A DNA stretch of 64,000 bases from Melanocharis versteri (Eukaryota; Chordata; Aves; Passeriformes; Melanocharitidae), in the NCBI GenBank assembly GCA_013397845.1, contig VZTG01007659.1, forward strand, positions 124,001 through 188,000, in the 5' to 3' direction. The notes below the pieces were generated by a model that ran no database searches, was not told the DNA's origin, and saw nothing but the letters and a program-made list of their open reading frames with translations. This document shows positions 62,601 through 64,000 of the stretch, piece by piece (positions within the stretch are counted from its first letter, which is position 1; every line of letters begins with the position of its first letter). Both the position numbers and the translations under genes were made by a program.

Positions 62601-64000
62601 TGCCAGGAGAAGTTCTGTTAGCAAAACTCTGCACATCCTAGCTCGAGGCAATGATTCAGAATTAAACCTGCATAAATAATAGAGGATTCATTGTGGGATA
62701 AACCAGAATGTGTTGCTTGACTTCAGAATAAAGAAGGAAATGCTTCATTCATGGGTTATAAAGCCTTTAATATAAACCCTTTTTTTCTAATAATTGTTAA
62801 TTTAAAATTGAAAAATTATGTTTAAAAAAAAGTCAATCATTTCATAAATACAAAAAAAAATTCTTACATGAAAATTCATTTTAACATTTTTCATTATCTG
62901 TTGTTTAAACAGGCCCTATCTACTGAAGTATTCAAAATAGTATTTTTGTTAAATGCATTATTTGGTGGAGAAAATATATTGTCATCTGCTCTGATTCATT
63001 GCTGGCAAAAAGCTTACACTGGCAGAGGAGAGAAGATGATCACAGTGGGGTTTTTCTTCTACTCAGCTTTCATGGATCTGAGGTTGTGTGAAGTGGCCAA
63101 GTTCACCTGGGTTCTGACTGGGTGGCAGAGAGCAGGTGCCTGAGCTCGTCCTGCCTCTCAGAGCTGTGACTGTATCCTGCTTCCAGACATTTCTGTGGAG
63201 CACCATCCTTAAGTGCCATTGACAGGGCTGTGGCTGGGTCCAGGATGGACAATTCACATGGGAATTGCAGAGTGGCTGATAACCCGCCAGAGAATCAGTA
63301 TTTTAAGCCCAACTGTGTAAGCCCTTCTGCTTAAATCTAACTGTAAGAATACAAGAACTGTCACCAGTCACAACCTTTTCCAGCTGTAGAACCAGCTGGT
63401 GGTATCACTCCCATTATTTCCTGTGTGACTTTGTTGCTTTCCTGAATGGTAGTTTATAGGCTGCAGTTAAAACAACAACAAAATAAATGGTCAGAACAGC
63501 CTGATTTTCCAGCCTGATTTTTCCTGAGACTACTTTTTTGTGCTTTGCCTAGTATATCTTTAATTTGAAAAATGTTAATATTCCACCATATTCAGCATGA
63601 CTGTTTTTCACAGCCTAATGAATTAGGCTTTGACGCACATCCTGATAACTGTCCAACACATCATCTTTCCTCTTTATATCCCATTACTCCTAATTACTGT
63701 TTTGTGCATCAAATACTCAACATCTCTGTGATTTAATAAGGCAATTAATATTACACATTACTGCCAACACATTTTTTTAACTTTTTGTCTCTGTATGTAT
63801 CTGAAAGCATTTCTGTTACTGTGCGTCAAGCCACTGCATGAGCGTTTGTCCTATCAAACACCAACAGAAAGGACGAGGTAATGGAGACATACAACATAAC
63901 ACATCAAGTTCTCTGCCAAACTTTTGCAGGACTTCAGACTTTCCTAATAAAACACAATCCACAACAAATTTTACACCTGCATTCATACCTGAGCATCAGC
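59691..64000. other. Noncoding stretch, nothing certain
   Basis: AT-rich DNA with an A homopolymer near 62059-62070 and A/T-rich tracts around 62780-62860. A segment at about 60802-61006 begins TGTTATGGTTTAA and ends TCAAACCACA, a weak resemblance to LTR termini. Open frames (60747-60989, 60811-61041, 62868-63143) are short and unrecognised. No gene was identified up to the right edge. Confidence 0.45.

Noticed and set aside
1..64000. CRISPR arrays, operons or other prokaryotic systems
   Set aside because: No regularly spaced direct repeats and no dense coding. The content is clearly vertebrate.

Overview
The window reads as a noncoding stretch of a bird genome, most probably a passerine. 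Three things support this. It is AT-rich and stops interrupt every frame. It carries several CR1 LINE fragments whose 3' ends have the avian octamer tail (ATTCTATG-type). At 59371-59517 it also holds a tRNA-Ile-derived SINE joined to a CR1-like tail, the architecture of the TguSINE1 family known from zebra finch and other songbirds. A 33-base run of N next to a T homopolymer marks a draft-assembly gap.

I found no protein-coding gene I can support. The open frames are short (141 codons at most), often overlap on both strands, lack recognisable domains, and cluster where local GC rises or inside transposon relics. The window could be a gene desert or the inside of a very large intron; the sequence alone does not decide.

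Layout. 1-11.4 kb: single-copy-looking AT-rich DNA with a small hexamer repeat, a perfect 10-bp hairpin and a GC-richer patch at 6.3-7.0 kb. 11.4-14.3 kb: a cluster of three CR1 3' fragments (one minus, two plus) and a diverged older CR1/L2-like reverse-transcriptase fragment. 14.3-22.8 kb: unannotated DNA with a 21-bp and a ~54-bp tandem duplication. 22.8-23.6 kb: a probable endogenous-retrovirus LTR preceded by a purine tract and a short open frame. 27.1-28.0 kb: an internally deleted CR1 with reverse-transcriptase-derived sequence on the minus strand. 28-52.6 kb: long AT-rich DNA with small simple repeats and a GC-rich island at 40.6-40.8 kb. 52.6 kb: assembly gap. 57.6 kb: another CR1 3' end. 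59.0-59.7 kb: a possible minus-strand LTR-like segment carrying an (AG)n tract and the SINE. The remainder is unremarkable.

The recognisable content is a retrotransposon fossil record: CR1 as the autonomous LINE, a SINE that borrowed the CR1 tail, and probable ERV LTR remains. I saw no evidence for a novel biological system. The most useful observations are the SINE (a lineage marker), the probable LTR with its adjacent open frame, and the deleted CR1.
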